From positions 1,285,431-1,349,430 of the forward strand of contig NW_006763148.1 in assembly GCF_000264905.1 (NCBI RefSeq): a stretch of DNA of 64,000 bases, read 5' to 3'. Numbering within the stretch: position 1 is the first letter of the stretch; every line of letters begins with the position of its first letter. Below, piece by piece: positions 1 to 10,868 of this stretch. A program made the position numbers and the translations under genes. The DNA is from Stereum hirsutum FP-91666 SS1 (lineage: Eukaryota; Basidiomycota; Agaricomycetes; Russulales; Stereaceae). The notes beneath the pieces were generated by a model. It saw only the letters and a list, made by a program, of their open reading frames with translations, was not told the origin of the DNA and did no database searches.

Positions 1-1433
1 TACATCATGGGGACACTCGCTGCATATAATGCTACGGGCGATCCAGGTATTGAGGTGAATGGGACGTCAACGCAGAATACGAACAACAGCAGTAGCGGCA
101 GTGGATCGAGTAGGACGACCACGGCGATGTAAGTGACCAGTCGTGCATAGCACGTGTATATATTGCATGTTTGCTGACTGCAACGTGTGTGGCATCTCAG
201 GATTATCCTGTATGCTATCACGGGATTCGTCTCCGCCATGTTCTGTGCGGTCATCATTACTGGGGTAAGCTGCCCCTTACTCTCATACATGGCGCAGTTT
301 TTTTGACACTGACGACTGTTACTAACAGGCTGTCCGCGCAATTCGCCACCCCGAGCGTTACAGAATGGCGACTGCGGACGTCACAGGTGGACCAGGGTAC
401 AGTGGACAGGGTCGTGGTGGCGCCCTCACTCGCGCGATCTTGGATACGTTCCCTGTCGTCAAATGGGGCCGGACGCCACATGACAGCGAAGCTCGACCAC
501 CAAAGGATATAGAATCTGGCGTGGATAGCAAGCATGACCTTGAGATGCTGGAACTGGATGATAGAGGGTCTGTCATCTCGAAGGAAGGGGAGGAGGTCGT
601 CCACCATGACGCACATTCTCAACCTGCTGAAGGATCGGAGTCACTCTCGAACGACGAGCATACTGCTATCGCCACGGGCGCCATCCTGCACGACGATACA
701 GAACGCTCGGCTGACGAAGAAGCAACGGACGGTGCTGCATCCTCCGCGATACCTGCTGCTCGTCCTCGTCCACGAATCTCTACAAGAGACGCTGCACACG
801 CCCAGTCTCAAGCCACTTCTGGTTCCTCAAGGCAAGCCTCTACAGTAGACCCAGTCATGCCAGCCGCAATCGGCAACGAAACTTGCCCCATTTGCATTGT
901 CGATTTCGAAGAAGGCGATGATCTGAGGGTGCTGCCCTGTGAAGGGAAGCACAAGTTCCACCAGGCGTGTGTCGACCCGTGGTTGCTTGAGCTCTCGACT
1001 TCGTGTCCGATTTGTCGACATGGTACGTGGGATATTTGTTGCAAAACCCTATAGACGCTTATTGACTTTTCTTTGTGGCTGCCTGACAGACTTCCAAACA
1101 TTGATGACGATGCTCTCCGGCGATGAAGACGCGCCCCTTGAACCTCCGTCAACGATGCATTACCGAGACAGCGCACCAGTAATCATACCACGCTCGCCCA
1201 TGTCAGCATCAGCATCCCTACCCCACACACCATCTCACCCGAACTCGCCGAACCGATTCTCGAAATACCTGAAACTTGCACGCAGACGGCACAGGAGGAA
1301 TGCGGCGGCGAACGCCAATGCTGCTGCACCACCAGTACCAACACGGCCGCAGAACTCCAACTCGCGGGACAGTTCAGCGGGTGGTGCGATGGCCGCGGAC
1401 CCACTGCCCATTATGCCTGAGCTGGCGCTGTGA
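1..1433 (+). CDS. Transmembrane RING-H2 E3 ubiquitin ligase (5' end outside window)
   Basis: This is the 3' part of a membrane-anchored RING ubiquitin ligase; the beginning lies before base 1. Exons read as <1-128, 201-264, 329-1022 and 1090-1433, with GTAAGT, GTAAGC and GTACGT donors and frame kept across each junction. The first part is a Ser/Thr/Asn/Gly-rich lumenal-type stretch. The 64-nt exon plus its edges encodes one hydrophobic helix (IILYAITGFVSAMFCAVIIT). An acidic linker follows, then a C3H2C3 RING (CPIC, later CEGKHKFH, CVDPW and CPICR). The tail is Ser/Pro-rich with a basic run (ARRRHRR). This order, single TM then cytosolic RING-H2, is that of PA-TM-RING type ligases, which usually sit on endomembranes and recruit an E2. 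Whether a protease-associated domain precedes it cannot be seen here. Confident on RING and TM, less on the subfamily. Confidence 0.85.
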
Positions 1434-2158
1434 TATTGTGGTTATTTTGCTTCCAGGCTTCTTTACTTATCTAACGATTCCCCATGCTTTCCCTTTTGCT
1501 GTGCTCTCTTCACCGTGTAGGTTCTGAGTGGCGCGTTGGCGTGGCGTGTATCAACATGTTATTGACCTGTATTGTGTTTTTCTGCGAGCTGGCTGTTGAC
1601 TGATTATCGGACAATGTCTGTCGGCGAAGGCTTTCGATATACGTTTTTGCTTCTGGTGTTTCTGTAGTATAACTGTAACATTATGATTCATCCACTACCG
1701 GGTTCTGACCGTACACTGCCAGGCCAGCAGGCCCGCCGTTCAGCAACCGTTCAGCTCACTTCCCCGTTCCGAGGCGATCGTTGATCAACGCGGGATCGAC
1801 ACCTTAGACCCAGATGATCGGAGACGTTGGGACGTTGGGCATCGAGGATTACTTATAAGCACGTCGGTAGGAACCACACTCCGGTCAGGATTTGTTGCAA
1901 CTGTCAGACTGCGTGAGGTCTGGATTATGAGTCGGCCGTAAAGTGGTGGGCGGGCCTGGAAATGGTCATCGGGATACAGATACACCAACGGAGGTTTGTG
2001 CGACCGTCCTCATGCACAGTTTCATCTCCGGCACATTCAACGATGAATGATTCGCCACACATAATTATTTGTTGCTCCACGGCTGTCAAGCAACAATCAG
2101 CAGTCGCCGCAGCGAATGTAACCTAAGGATATCGCTGAAGAAAACGAACTTGTTGTCT

Positions 2159-2194
<36 letters not shown>

Positions 2195-3002
2195 TCTGTA
2201 GGCGTTAGTCTTCTAAAGACAATCAGGGACAGGGACGGTCGGAGGACTTCAATTGAAAAAATGAAAACGGAGCAGCCCGATCGTACTCGTTCTTGGTTCG
2301 GGACTGGCCGAGCGGCGATTGCCCGACGCCGACGCATCGGAAGTGTGTTGGACGCCATGGCATTCTGCTCAGCTTTGCCTCCGTACTGCATATCGACGGG
2401 ACAACCCTCGATGTCTTTCGTGTCTTCCAGCAGTATCATATTGATCGATTTTCCGTATCGAGGTTCAGGCTCTCGAGCTTCTTTGAAGGTTCTTACACGA
2501 AAAAATTGCTCTACGTATACACAACCTCAGGCTCGCGGCCCTTCCGAGTCGTGGACACATCTGTTGCTTGTCTGCGTTGACAGCATGCGGGGCCGCTGCG
2601 GTTGATAACCATGCCATCTTCCTGATGCGGCTTACTCTTTCTTCAATTTCCGTCCAGAAGGAGTGAACGTCTGTCAATGCCCCTGTCTCTTTTGACTTAC
2701 CCCATACAACTGGAGTAATGATGGAGCGGCATCTACCATGAAGCATTCCGTTTTTCAATCACTTTAAGGGCCTGGCTTCATGCAGGATCGTCCTTTTTCT
2801 CTTTCGACTCTCCCATTCTTCCTCTGCACCTTTTCCTTATTCTTCCTGGCTAGCGACGACTTTCTTTTATCGTGAGTCGATTTGTCTACTACTGGATGTC
2901 TCGCTGACCAGCTTAGCCGCATTCTTGCACCAGCCACATTCTTTTTACTTCTGGTTCTCCCAAAATCCATCAAGCTAGTCCAAGCTTAAGTCAAGGACAA
3001 CA
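1434..3002. other. Intergenic region, no gene recognised
   Basis: About 1.6 kb between the RING ligase and the GT18 gene. Only short unsupported reading frames are present. The one striking feature is an uninterrupted T run at 2161-2191, listed separately. The last few hundred bases should hold the promoter of the GT18 gene; no TATA box was seen close to the chosen start. Confidence 0.6.
2161..2191. repeat. Poly-T tract of 31 bases
   Basis: An unbroken run of 31 T on the plus strand (poly-A on the minus strand) lies inside the intergenic region. It could be a simple mononucleotide repeat, or the A tail of a retroposed sequence inserted on the minus strand. No element body or flanking target duplication could be recognised. 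Confidence 0.9.
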
Positions 3003-5045
3003 ATGATCCCTGCCCGTCTATCCCGCCACTCGTGCGTCTTACCCGCACCTTCCACCTTTCCATGCTCTGATTATTCCCCTTGTGAATTAGTCGGGCAGTC
3101 CTGTTTCGCGCGGCATGCATCCTCTTCATCTTCATCTCCTGCATGTGGCTATGCATGCGTGCCTCCGACTTGAACGAGGGAGACCGCTTCCATGAGATTT
3201 CGCACTACGAACAGCTCATCGTAGAATCGCTACCCTTCTCGCGAGCATCGCGTCACATACATGATTCGCGACCGGTCGACCCCGTAGAGCATCATGCACG
3301 GGAGCAACCGATGGCGCATGCAGTCAAACCGATTCACCGCGCAAAGAATATTCAGCAACCGCTTGTGGCGTTTTCGGAGCCATCTACACCACCGCACTCG
3401 CCGCCACCTACGCCGGGACTCAGTCAGTTTCTCTTTTCTGACACGGATAGGAGTACGTGGACGAGCGAGAATAATAAGATGATTAGGGGATTATTCCAGT
3501 GCATCGAGCAGTCGAATTGTGAGAAAAATCAGAAAGACGGTGCGTCGAACATCTGTCACATAGAAGGATCTGTCTCTAGGTCTGACTTATAAAATGGACA
3601 GTTGTTATACTGGGATCCTATCATTTCCGGGGTGCGCTGACTGGATGGACAGGAGGAGAGGATATTTGGTGAGCGTCATTTGTTAGCTTACTTATTGATT
3701 GTACTCGTACAGTTCTAACGTCGCTCTGTGATTTCTCCCGTAGGGCGAGGTCCACAGTAAGAGTTCTCCCTTTCTTGATATCGATTTTAATTGACATCTA
3801 AACAGGTTCAAGCACTCAAGAACATGCATTACACCGTTCTGTATGCTCTGAACCTAGACCGCGCGGTACAGCTCTACCAGATATTCCCCCAGCTCGTCAA
3901 AGCCGTCCTTGTCGAAGGCTCCGAAGTATGGGACTGTTACAAAAACACAGAAAACTGCATCGAAAACGAGTCAAATCCTCAAGGCATCCCTATCTGGAAG
4001 CTATTCACTGTATGTATCCTTCCTTCCGCGTTTTCCTCCTCCGTGCTGACTTGTAAATATTGAACTTGAAGTTCTCCTTCTGGGCTCAACCTGAGCATCC
4101 ACTCGGTGCGCGATGGACGCTAAGCCCCGAACCCTACGCACTCGATGGCTTCGCGCCAAACACCTACCTCGGCTACTCCATCGAATCTTCCTGCCTCGCT
4201 CATCGGTTTGTGCCTCATGACGAACGACCCAACCAGGCGTACATCATGGCCAAACGCCTCGCGTATTTCTTGCCCGGACCAGAGCGTGCCTGGGATCCGG
4301 AGTGGTATGCACGGGTGGCCGAGGGGATGCATGTCCAGGGCCAGGGACAGGGGCAGGAAAAGGGGCAGGAAAAGGGTACGGGCGTGGATGTGGATGTGGA
4401 GTTCGTGGTAGGGGCGAGTAACGATCCGTGGAGAGATGGGGATTTGGAGGTGGAGCTGCCGGAGGGGTTGATCAATCTGGGACAGTTGCCGCAGAAGGAG
4501 TTTGTGGAGATGATAGCACAGTCGAAGGTGTTGATAGGTGCGGGTCATCCGAAGACGTGAGTATCATTTATTCGTTCTGGTCTTTGCGTTTGTTAGAGCT
4601 ATGTACTCACTGTTTATGGGTTTGGATGTAGGTCGCCTACTCCGTATGAGGCTCTCTGTCTCGGTGTTCCATTCATCAACCCCATCCTCCATGTAAGCAT
4701 TCCCAACCCCACCCTGCATCGTCATCCCAAAACTCAATTCTCATTATTTCCCATTCCCAGTGGAATGAGGCCAACAAATCCGACCGCCGAAGCTGGGACT
4801 CCCAACACAGCCTGCTCAAATACATGGACCCCCCCTACGTCTACAACGTCCACAAAGACGACTACGCAGGCTTCGCTGCCGCCATCCAAGCCGCCCTCAA
4901 GACACCTATCGAGAGGACGATTCTTGAGCGTATGAGGTTGGAGGCGATCGAGGAGCGGTTGGAGGGGATTTTGGAGGTGGATTGGAAGGCGGAGATGGAG
5001 ATGGAGAGGGTGTTGGAGGAGGCGACTCAGAGGGCATCGAGTTAG
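3003..5045 (+). CDS. GT18-like alpha-1,6-mannosylglycoprotein beta-1,6-GlcNAc-transferase
   Basis: Eight exons (3003-3031, 3091-3539, 3602-3668, 3744-3756, 3806-4009, 4072-4556, 4632-4692, 4761-5045) give a 530-aa protein. The start was chosen because joining the 29-nt first exon completes a signal anchor (short basic N-terminus, then AVLFRAACILFIFISCMWL), so the enzyme is a type II Golgi protein. A Pro/Ser stem follows. The catalytic part contains VVILGSYHFRGALTGW, later FSFWAQPEHPLGARWTLSPEP, a GYSIE motif and PTPYEALCLGVPFINP. These resemble the MGAT5/GT18 family, which adds beta-1,6-linked GlcNAc to N-glycan mannose; the exact linkage in fungi is inferred. A Gly/Gln/Glu/Lys and Asp/Val repeat (about 4333-4402) is inserted in the domain and is probably a surface loop. 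One exon is only 13 nt. No frame breaks were seen. Confidence 0.8.
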
Positions 5046-5548
5046 GACTTTGTCTGATCCTGTTTTTAAGGTACCTCGAACTGCGTTGCTTGGTTTACTC
5101 ATTGTATTACCTTCCGATTGACTTAGACGAACATACACGCCCTACCGTATTTCTTCTCGTGCTATGTATATTCCTGCTCCTTAGCTCTGACAGACTCTTC
5201 CGCAGTGTTGTTTAACTAGATCCATTCATTATTTACCTGCTACTTATTTAGACCTCACCTGTACATGTATGTACACCGTTGTTTAGCACACTTGATTCGT
5301 GGGCCTTCTGGCGCTTTAGACATCGTGAACCTCCACATATACGACCGACTCCGGAAATCGAACGCAGACCCAGTGTGGCGCAAGTGATGATGTTTGGGTT
5401 ACCGGAGCACAGGACCTAAAACATGTTCGCTCAGATCGCATAAATTGTCCATCCTCCTAAACCGCGACCAGACATGCAGTCTCGCACATACTCCTAATAC
5501 AACACCACTCCCACTCCCACTCCCACTCAGAATCCTACTCACACTCAC
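5046..5548. other. Tail-to-tail intergenic spacer
   Basis: About 500 bp between the convergent 3' ends of the GT18 gene and the CPYS glutaredoxin gene. It holds the two 3' UTRs and a short CTCCCA tandem repeat near 5503-5528. No gene seen. Confidence 0.6.
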
Positions 5549-6529
5549 TCATTGCCCATCAACCTCCCCCCTCACCACCACCCCCGCCTTCTCAAACACC
5601 CCCTTCAACTTCCCATCCCGATGCAACTCGTTCAACGTATCGAACCCGCCGATGGACCGGCCTTTGAGGATTATGTTCGGGACGGTGCCGCGGCCTGTGA
5701 GGCGGGTGAGTAGGGTTTTGAGGAGGGGGGCGTCGTCTGTGTGGTGTGGTGTGGTGTGGTGTGGTGTGGTGTGTATGAGATGACGGGGGAGGGGTGGGGA
5801 TGGGATGATTGGTGTGTGTGTGTGGAACGAAAAGCGGAGGTTAGTTGGTTTGGGGTCGAGGGTGTTAGGAGGTTGATGGGAGGGGAGGGAGGGTGCGTAC
5901 CGCGAAGGTCGAGTTCGACGATATGTGGCGCTGGCGAGAGGTCATATTTCGCAAGGAGAGTTTTAGCGCCTTTAGAATATCTGCGCGTAGTAATTCCAGT
6001 GAGCAGGCAGGTAACACAGACGGCAACGAAGCGAAGAAACATACGGGCAGTATGTCTAGCAGACGAACAAGAATGATCAACCTCCAACATACTCCCCACG
6101 CACAGCTCAGTTCAAAACCCAAGGAACATTTGCTCAACTGACTTTACTAAACACAACAACCGGCACCTCCCCATCCAAAACCCTCCTCCGTCCTTTCCAC
6201 TCCCTCTCCCCCCCACTCAACCGTCCCACGCTCTGATCCCCCTTCTCATATATCCTCAACTCCACATCCTGCGTCACGTCAATATCGTCCATGATGTTGT
6301 CGGCCGTGAAGCTCAGTGCGGGTTTATTGATGACGAAATCGAGCAGGCCGTAGATTTCGGGGGTTTTGGGGTTGGAGGTGGAGAATTGGAGGAGGGAGGG
6401 GAAGGAGAAGCGCGGGGTGTGCGAGGTAGAGGAGGAGGAGAGGGGGGAGAAGAGGTATATGGTGAGGGAGAGGAGGGAGAGGGCTGTTACGGCGGGGAGG
6501 ATGCGGCGGCGGGGGAAGGATATGGCCAT
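5549..6529 (-). CDS. Membrane-anchored CPYS glutaredoxin (Grx6/7-like)
   Basis: Four exons on the minus strand (6529-6143, 6055-6045, 5980-5901, 5736-5549) encode 221 aa. A short basic N-terminus is followed by a hydrophobic anchor (VTALSLLSLTIYLF), a Ser-rich stem, and a glutaredoxin fold: VPVVVFSK, then TYCPYSKGAK with the active-site CPYS, TVPNI with the cis-Pro, and GGFDTL for glutathione binding. This matches the yeast Grx6/Grx7 type, type II proteins of the ER/Golgi lumen that use glutathione. The active-site residues TYC and most of the Pro codon come from an 11-nt micro-exon; without it the frame is lost. It is divergent from the HAD gene, with 188 bp between start codons. Intron 3 ends in a CCACA-type microsatellite. 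Confidence 0.88.
5737..5774. repeat. TGTGG microsatellite at a splice acceptor
   Basis: About seven copies of a TGTGG/GTGTG unit. Read on the minus strand they form a CCACA repeat that directly makes up the pyrimidine/A-rich end of the third intron of the glutaredoxin gene and runs into its CAG acceptor. Confidence 0.85.
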
Positions 6530-6717
6530 TGTTTGGTGTTTATTGGGAGTGATGGTGGAGGTGTGGGTTTGAGTGAGAGCGTGTGTGGCCCAACATCTTC
6601 GTGCGCTGGCGAGGCGAATATTTAGGGTTATTACGTATCTGATAAGATAAGATTTTGACTCTATAGCCAGCAGTCGAACAACCTTTTAGACTTGGACCTC
6701 GACGTCCTCCGATAAAG
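6530..6717. promoter_or_regulatory. Bidirectional promoter region, glutaredoxin / HAD phosphatase
   Basis: Only 188 bp separate the two divergent start codons, so both genes must be driven from here or from within the neighbouring transcript. No clear TATA box or named site was recognised; the assignment rests on position only. Confidence 0.6.
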
Positions 6718-7927
6718 ATGGCCCCCACCAAGAACATCGAATATGTGCTGTTCGACATGGACGGTACGTCCCACAACATCCCTGCATCCATCTCCTTTAC
6801 CTTACCAACTTATTGCACTCAATGACGATGGACTCATAGGTCTTATCCTCGATAGCGAGCAGATCTACACGGATGTGACGAGTACTGTGCTTTCCCCTGA
6901 GCACACCCATATCCTCTCTTCTCATACATAGCATATTATCATCGACTCTTTTCCTATGCACAAGACATCATCCTCGCTGACTACGGCGAGAAGATGACGT
7001 GGGAGATGAAAGCAGGCTGCATGGGCAAACGTACGTACGCCTCTCTCCTCCCACCCCATCCCACAACCCCCTTTCAAATCTCATCCATCCCCCCTCCCCC
7101 TTCCAACGACCAGCCGAACTCGAAGCAGCCCACCACCTCCTCTCCTTCTTCCCCCACATCCCCCTCTCCACCCAATCCTACCTCTCCCGTCGCAACACCC
7201 TCCAAGACGCCCTCTGGCCCACCGTCTCTCTCCTCCCCGGCTCTCTCAAGCTCATCAAACACCTACACGCACACGACATTCCTATGGCCATCGCCACCGG
7301 CTCTCGACGAAGGAATTATGAGATGAAGACGGGGCATTTGGGGGAGGTGTTTGGGTGTTTTGGGGGGAGAGTGGTTTGTGGGGATGATGAGTGGATTAGG
7401 GAGAAGGGCGGGAAGGGAAAGCCGGGGCCGGATTGTTTTTTGGTGGCGGCGAGGGAGGTGTTGGGGAGGAATGTGGGCGGAAAGGTCAGAAGCAAGGGAG
7501 AGGGAGAGGGGGAGGGAGGGGAGAGGGAAAGGGAGGGAGGGGAGTGTAATGTGGAGGAGAGGGAGGAGAGGAGCAAGGGGCTGGTGTTTGAGGATGCGAT
7601 TCCGGGGGTGATTGCGGGGAAGAGAGCGGGGATGAACGGTGCGTTTACGCGTTTTCGTTGTCCATTTCACTCTCGACCCGTTGCTTTTTGTGTTTCTGTT
7701 CGGTTTTGCTGTGTTTCTGTTCGGTTTTGGTCTCAGGGGCTGACTGGATCTCCTTTCTCTTGTTGTTTTGTTATCAATGTTATGCAGTCGTCTGGGTCCC
7801 GGATCCGAACCTGCTCAAGCTCGACATGGCAGGGACCCCTGAAGTCCAGCCTGACCAGATGTTGAACAGTCTCGAGGAGTTCAAACCGGAGGAATGGGGC
7901 TTGCCGCCTTATGATTCTGACTCCTAG
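6718..7927 (+). CDS. HAD-family phosphatase, pseudouridine-5'-phosphatase-like
   Basis: Five exons (6718-6763, 6840-6881, 6965-7030, 7114-7638, 7788-7927) encode 272 aa. All four HAD motifs are visible: FDMDGLILDSE (nucleophile and acid/base Asp; the first intron falls inside it), IATGS (motif II), a Lys in GKGKPGPDCF (motif III) and VFEDAIPGVIAGKRAGM (motif IV). An alpha-helical cap lies between motifs I and II. The pattern is closest to HDHD1/PUDP enzymes, which dephosphorylate pseudouridine 5'-phosphate; other small phosphosugar or polyol phosphate substrates are possible. A Gly/Glu/Arg-rich loop of about 35 residues, encoded by a purine-only stretch around 7490-7575, separates motifs III and IV and is unusual for the family. 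The start has ATG preceded by A at -3 and gives the nucleophile near residue 13, as expected. Confidence 0.85.
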
Positions 7928-9843
7928 GCGGCATCAGGTCAGGTCAATACGTGGGGGAACAACAAACTGTAAGTATGTACGGAAGAGTCGTAAGCGGACT
8001 GGGCAGGAGCTTGATCGATGGCGATGGAGGTGCGTTCGACGTTCATCGACAAAGGAAGAATTGAAGGCTTCTAGTCCCTTCTACTACTAGTGTCCCTTTG
8101 TTCCCTAATAGTAACACGAGGTCCTCCTTCTCTCGAGTCGCTTCCTGCAGCTACTTACAGAAACATTCATGGTGTACTTTCATCTTTAATCAATGAAAAA
8201 TTGAATTGCACTCATCGCTCATTTCCGGGATCTTGACAAGTCTGCCACGCCCGAGCGTACAAAGGAACCATCGGCCATGTGTCTGTATGTTGTATGTCTG
8301 TCTGATACGAAGCTTGAAGCTTGAAGGACGAGAACCTCGTTCCGGTGTGCCAACGTTTTTGGCGGCAGGGATTCAATGTCGATGTTTGCATTGAGATGAT
8401 ATGGTTCTCGGACGCTAAGTACTCCTCGTCCCTTGAGCACCCTGTAAGCTTCTCAGGCTCGCGACTCGGTGGGAGATGAGACAATTGATACTTGAAAGGG
8501 AAACGTTGGTGGAGCTCGAAGGAGCAGCAGAGACATCGCGAGTTTTCATTTTCATTGAATTTTTAATTCGGAGGGATTAGCGGGGAAGACGCGTACTTTC
8601 ATTGCGTAGGCAGTCAAAGCGTCGCTTGATTGATAGTATGCATGCACCGTAACCGCCGAGTCCAGCTGAGTTAACTGGTTATCTCCGGCTGCATTCTTTC
8701 ATCCATGCATCCATCCATCCAACCATGACATCTTCCCGTCTGCCGTCTCTTATCCCCGAAGTTCGAACACCCGCTACTCCGAAAAATACTACGCATTCGC
8801 GGTCTCAGTTACAATGCCCATAGCCATTAACTAACCCGATCCCGCGAAGTATCGTACGGAGCATACGAGCGCAAAGTAGAAAGGCCCACGAAGGCTGCGA
8901 GCTGGTGGTAGCAGTAGTAGAGACGCGAGCGTTCCGGGTCCGAAGATAAGAGGAGACGGGGCCGGGAGGATTCGCGCTGTCATAGCCGCAGAGTGGACCT
9001 TGAAATGTGCGGAGATTGGGAATCGGACGGTGTCGAACGATGAATGGAAGCTGGGCGCGATATCACCATTGATATTGGATGGCGGCGGCGCACATTGCGT
9101 CGATGATGGGTATGTAAGTATCATTGTAAGTATCATTGTGAGTATGGTGCTGGTGTTTCTGAACCGGCCTGAAAGAGGAACGTCGTGATGCGATATTTAG
9201 AGCTGTAGTGAGTAGTGGCCACCATCAGAAGAATGCGGGGCGTTAGAGAGAACGGGAGGGTGACGCTAGTGGCGACCGTTCTCTACCCAGGAAGTCTCGT
9301 TGGGGGAAGCAGAGTAGGCAAGATTCGAGGGGCCCGGGGGCAGGAGGCGTAGACGCCAGAGGTGCGAATCCCTCGAGCAAAGGAGGGGTCGAATGGAATT
9401 GTCGAGTGTGTTCAAATATATGGTCTGTGGAGCGATGCGGACGTCAGAGGCCGAGTTCCAAGAAAGATGGACCGGGGCGTAGACAGAATAGGGGAAGAGA
9501 GGTACTGTGTTGTGCAGAGATGGCTATTTCGAGGGAGAGAGCGACGACGGGCGGTAAGGCCTCAACACCGTTCGATGGACAAGAATTGAGACGGTGCGTA
9601 TTGTGTGACGACAAGAACGCAGTTTCAGAGGGTGATTTTACGGGGCGACGCAGTTTTAGGCACGGATTTCGGTGACGTTGAGTGGCCCTCCGGGGTCGGG
9701 GTCCTTGTGGGCCGAGAACGCGGCGATGGTATTGCAGGTCGAGTTTCCATTTAGGACCTGTTTTTGTTCTTTCTCGCTATCGACACGCGCTGTGCCAGCC
9801 CACGCTCGTTCGCTTTAGACTACTTATTAGCCGCCTCTCAACG
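7928..9843. other. Intergenic region, no gene recognised
   Basis: About 1.9 kb with no supported coding sequence. It holds a small CATC/ATCC repeat near 8700, a 9-bp inverted repeat (9247-9255 with 9276-9284) and short ORFs without family features. A pyrimidine-rich stretch just before 9844 may be the leader of the next gene. Confidence 0.55.
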
Positions 9844-10868
9844 ATGGCCCATCGCAGGACCGACTCCCAACGCCATCTCCCCCCGCCACTCGACATGGCC
9901 CCGCCCTCAAAGGCTGCCCTCCCCCTCCTCCCCGTCGTCTACCACGCACTCGACTCCCCCTCCCGCTCTGCCTCATCCTCCTCCCTCCCCTCCATCGCAG
10001 ACATCATCCACCCCCGCAAGTCCCGCCAACGCACCACCTTCGTCGCCCTCTTCGCACTCATCATCCTCTCCGTCTACGTCTTCCTCGTCGCACAGCCCGC
10101 CCTGTCCCCCATCCCCCTCCACAATGCAGACGACGACTCCACGCCCTGGAGGCACATGGCCAACTCCTACATCGAGAAGAACAAGCATCGTCTCTCAGGC
10201 GCACCTTCACGTCCTCCCCAGATCTCGCTCGACCCAGCACAGGAGCTCGCGGCACTGACGAGCTTCATGGCCGCCCTCCCCCAGAACGTCATTCCGTCTT
10301 CTGTCGACCCCTCGCTCCCAATAGACCCCCAGCTCGTCCTCGACTTTGACACCCGCAGTCCCCGAGCAGAGTCGGAGATCCAGGAGGTCGTCATTGACGC
10401 CTGGATGCGCAATCCCGTCGTTCTCTTCTCCAAGGTCTGTCCAGACCGCAAATCATCCTCTCCCTTGGCGCCTCGCCCTCATCCCCAATCTTCTTTCTCC
10501 AGGTCCACTCCCCTGTTTCAAGAGAGGTAAAATCTCTTCTCCGAGATATGCACTTACGCCCATCGCCCACGATTTTTGATCTTGACGAACGAGGTACGCA
10601 TCTTGCGCCCGGCCTTACTCCCCCGCGTCCGTGCTAACCTAACGCTTTGAATTTGACCCATCCACCAGCCGACGCCCAAGTACTCGTCCCACTCCTTTAT
10701 CGTCTGACTTCCTCCGACTCTCTCCCCATCCTCCTCATCGGCGGCACCCCCGTAGGCTCAATAGACGCCATCCGCGAACTCGACGCCTCGGGGGAGCTCA
10801 AGAAGATGGTGACAGAGGCTGGGGCAGTCATCGACGGTGCCAAGCGGAAGAAAGGTCGTCGCTCATGA
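9844..10868 (+). CDS. Membrane-anchored glutaredoxin-like protein with SPVS instead of CPYS
   Basis: Three exons (9844-10434, 10503-10593, 10669-10868) encode 293 aa. The start is the ATG in CAACGATGG; another in-frame ATG lies at 9895. A single membrane helix (TTFVALFALIILSVYVFLVA) follows a basic, Ser-rich cytosolic N-terminus. After a stem comes a thioredoxin/glutaredoxin fold: NPVVLFSK, VHSPVSREVKSLL, TIFDLDE, LPILLIGGTPVGSIDAI and ELKKMV. Both introns in the domain sit at the same places and phases as in the CPYS gene at 5549-6529, so the two are paralogues. The residue aligned with the catalytic Cys is Ser, and the domain has no CxxC or CxxS. It is therefore unlikely to act as an oxidoreductase; a scaffolding or glutathione/iron-binding role is only a guess. 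The first donor (GTCTGT) is weak. Confidence 0.8.

Noticed and set aside
9247..9284. Nine-base inverted repeat with a 20-base loop (terminator or small hairpin)
   Set aside because: Short, no T tract, no adjacent gene end; chance is likely.
9330..9400. T-loop-like GGTGCGAATCC suggesting a tRNA
   Set aside because: No acceptor, D-arm or anticodon stem can be folded around it.
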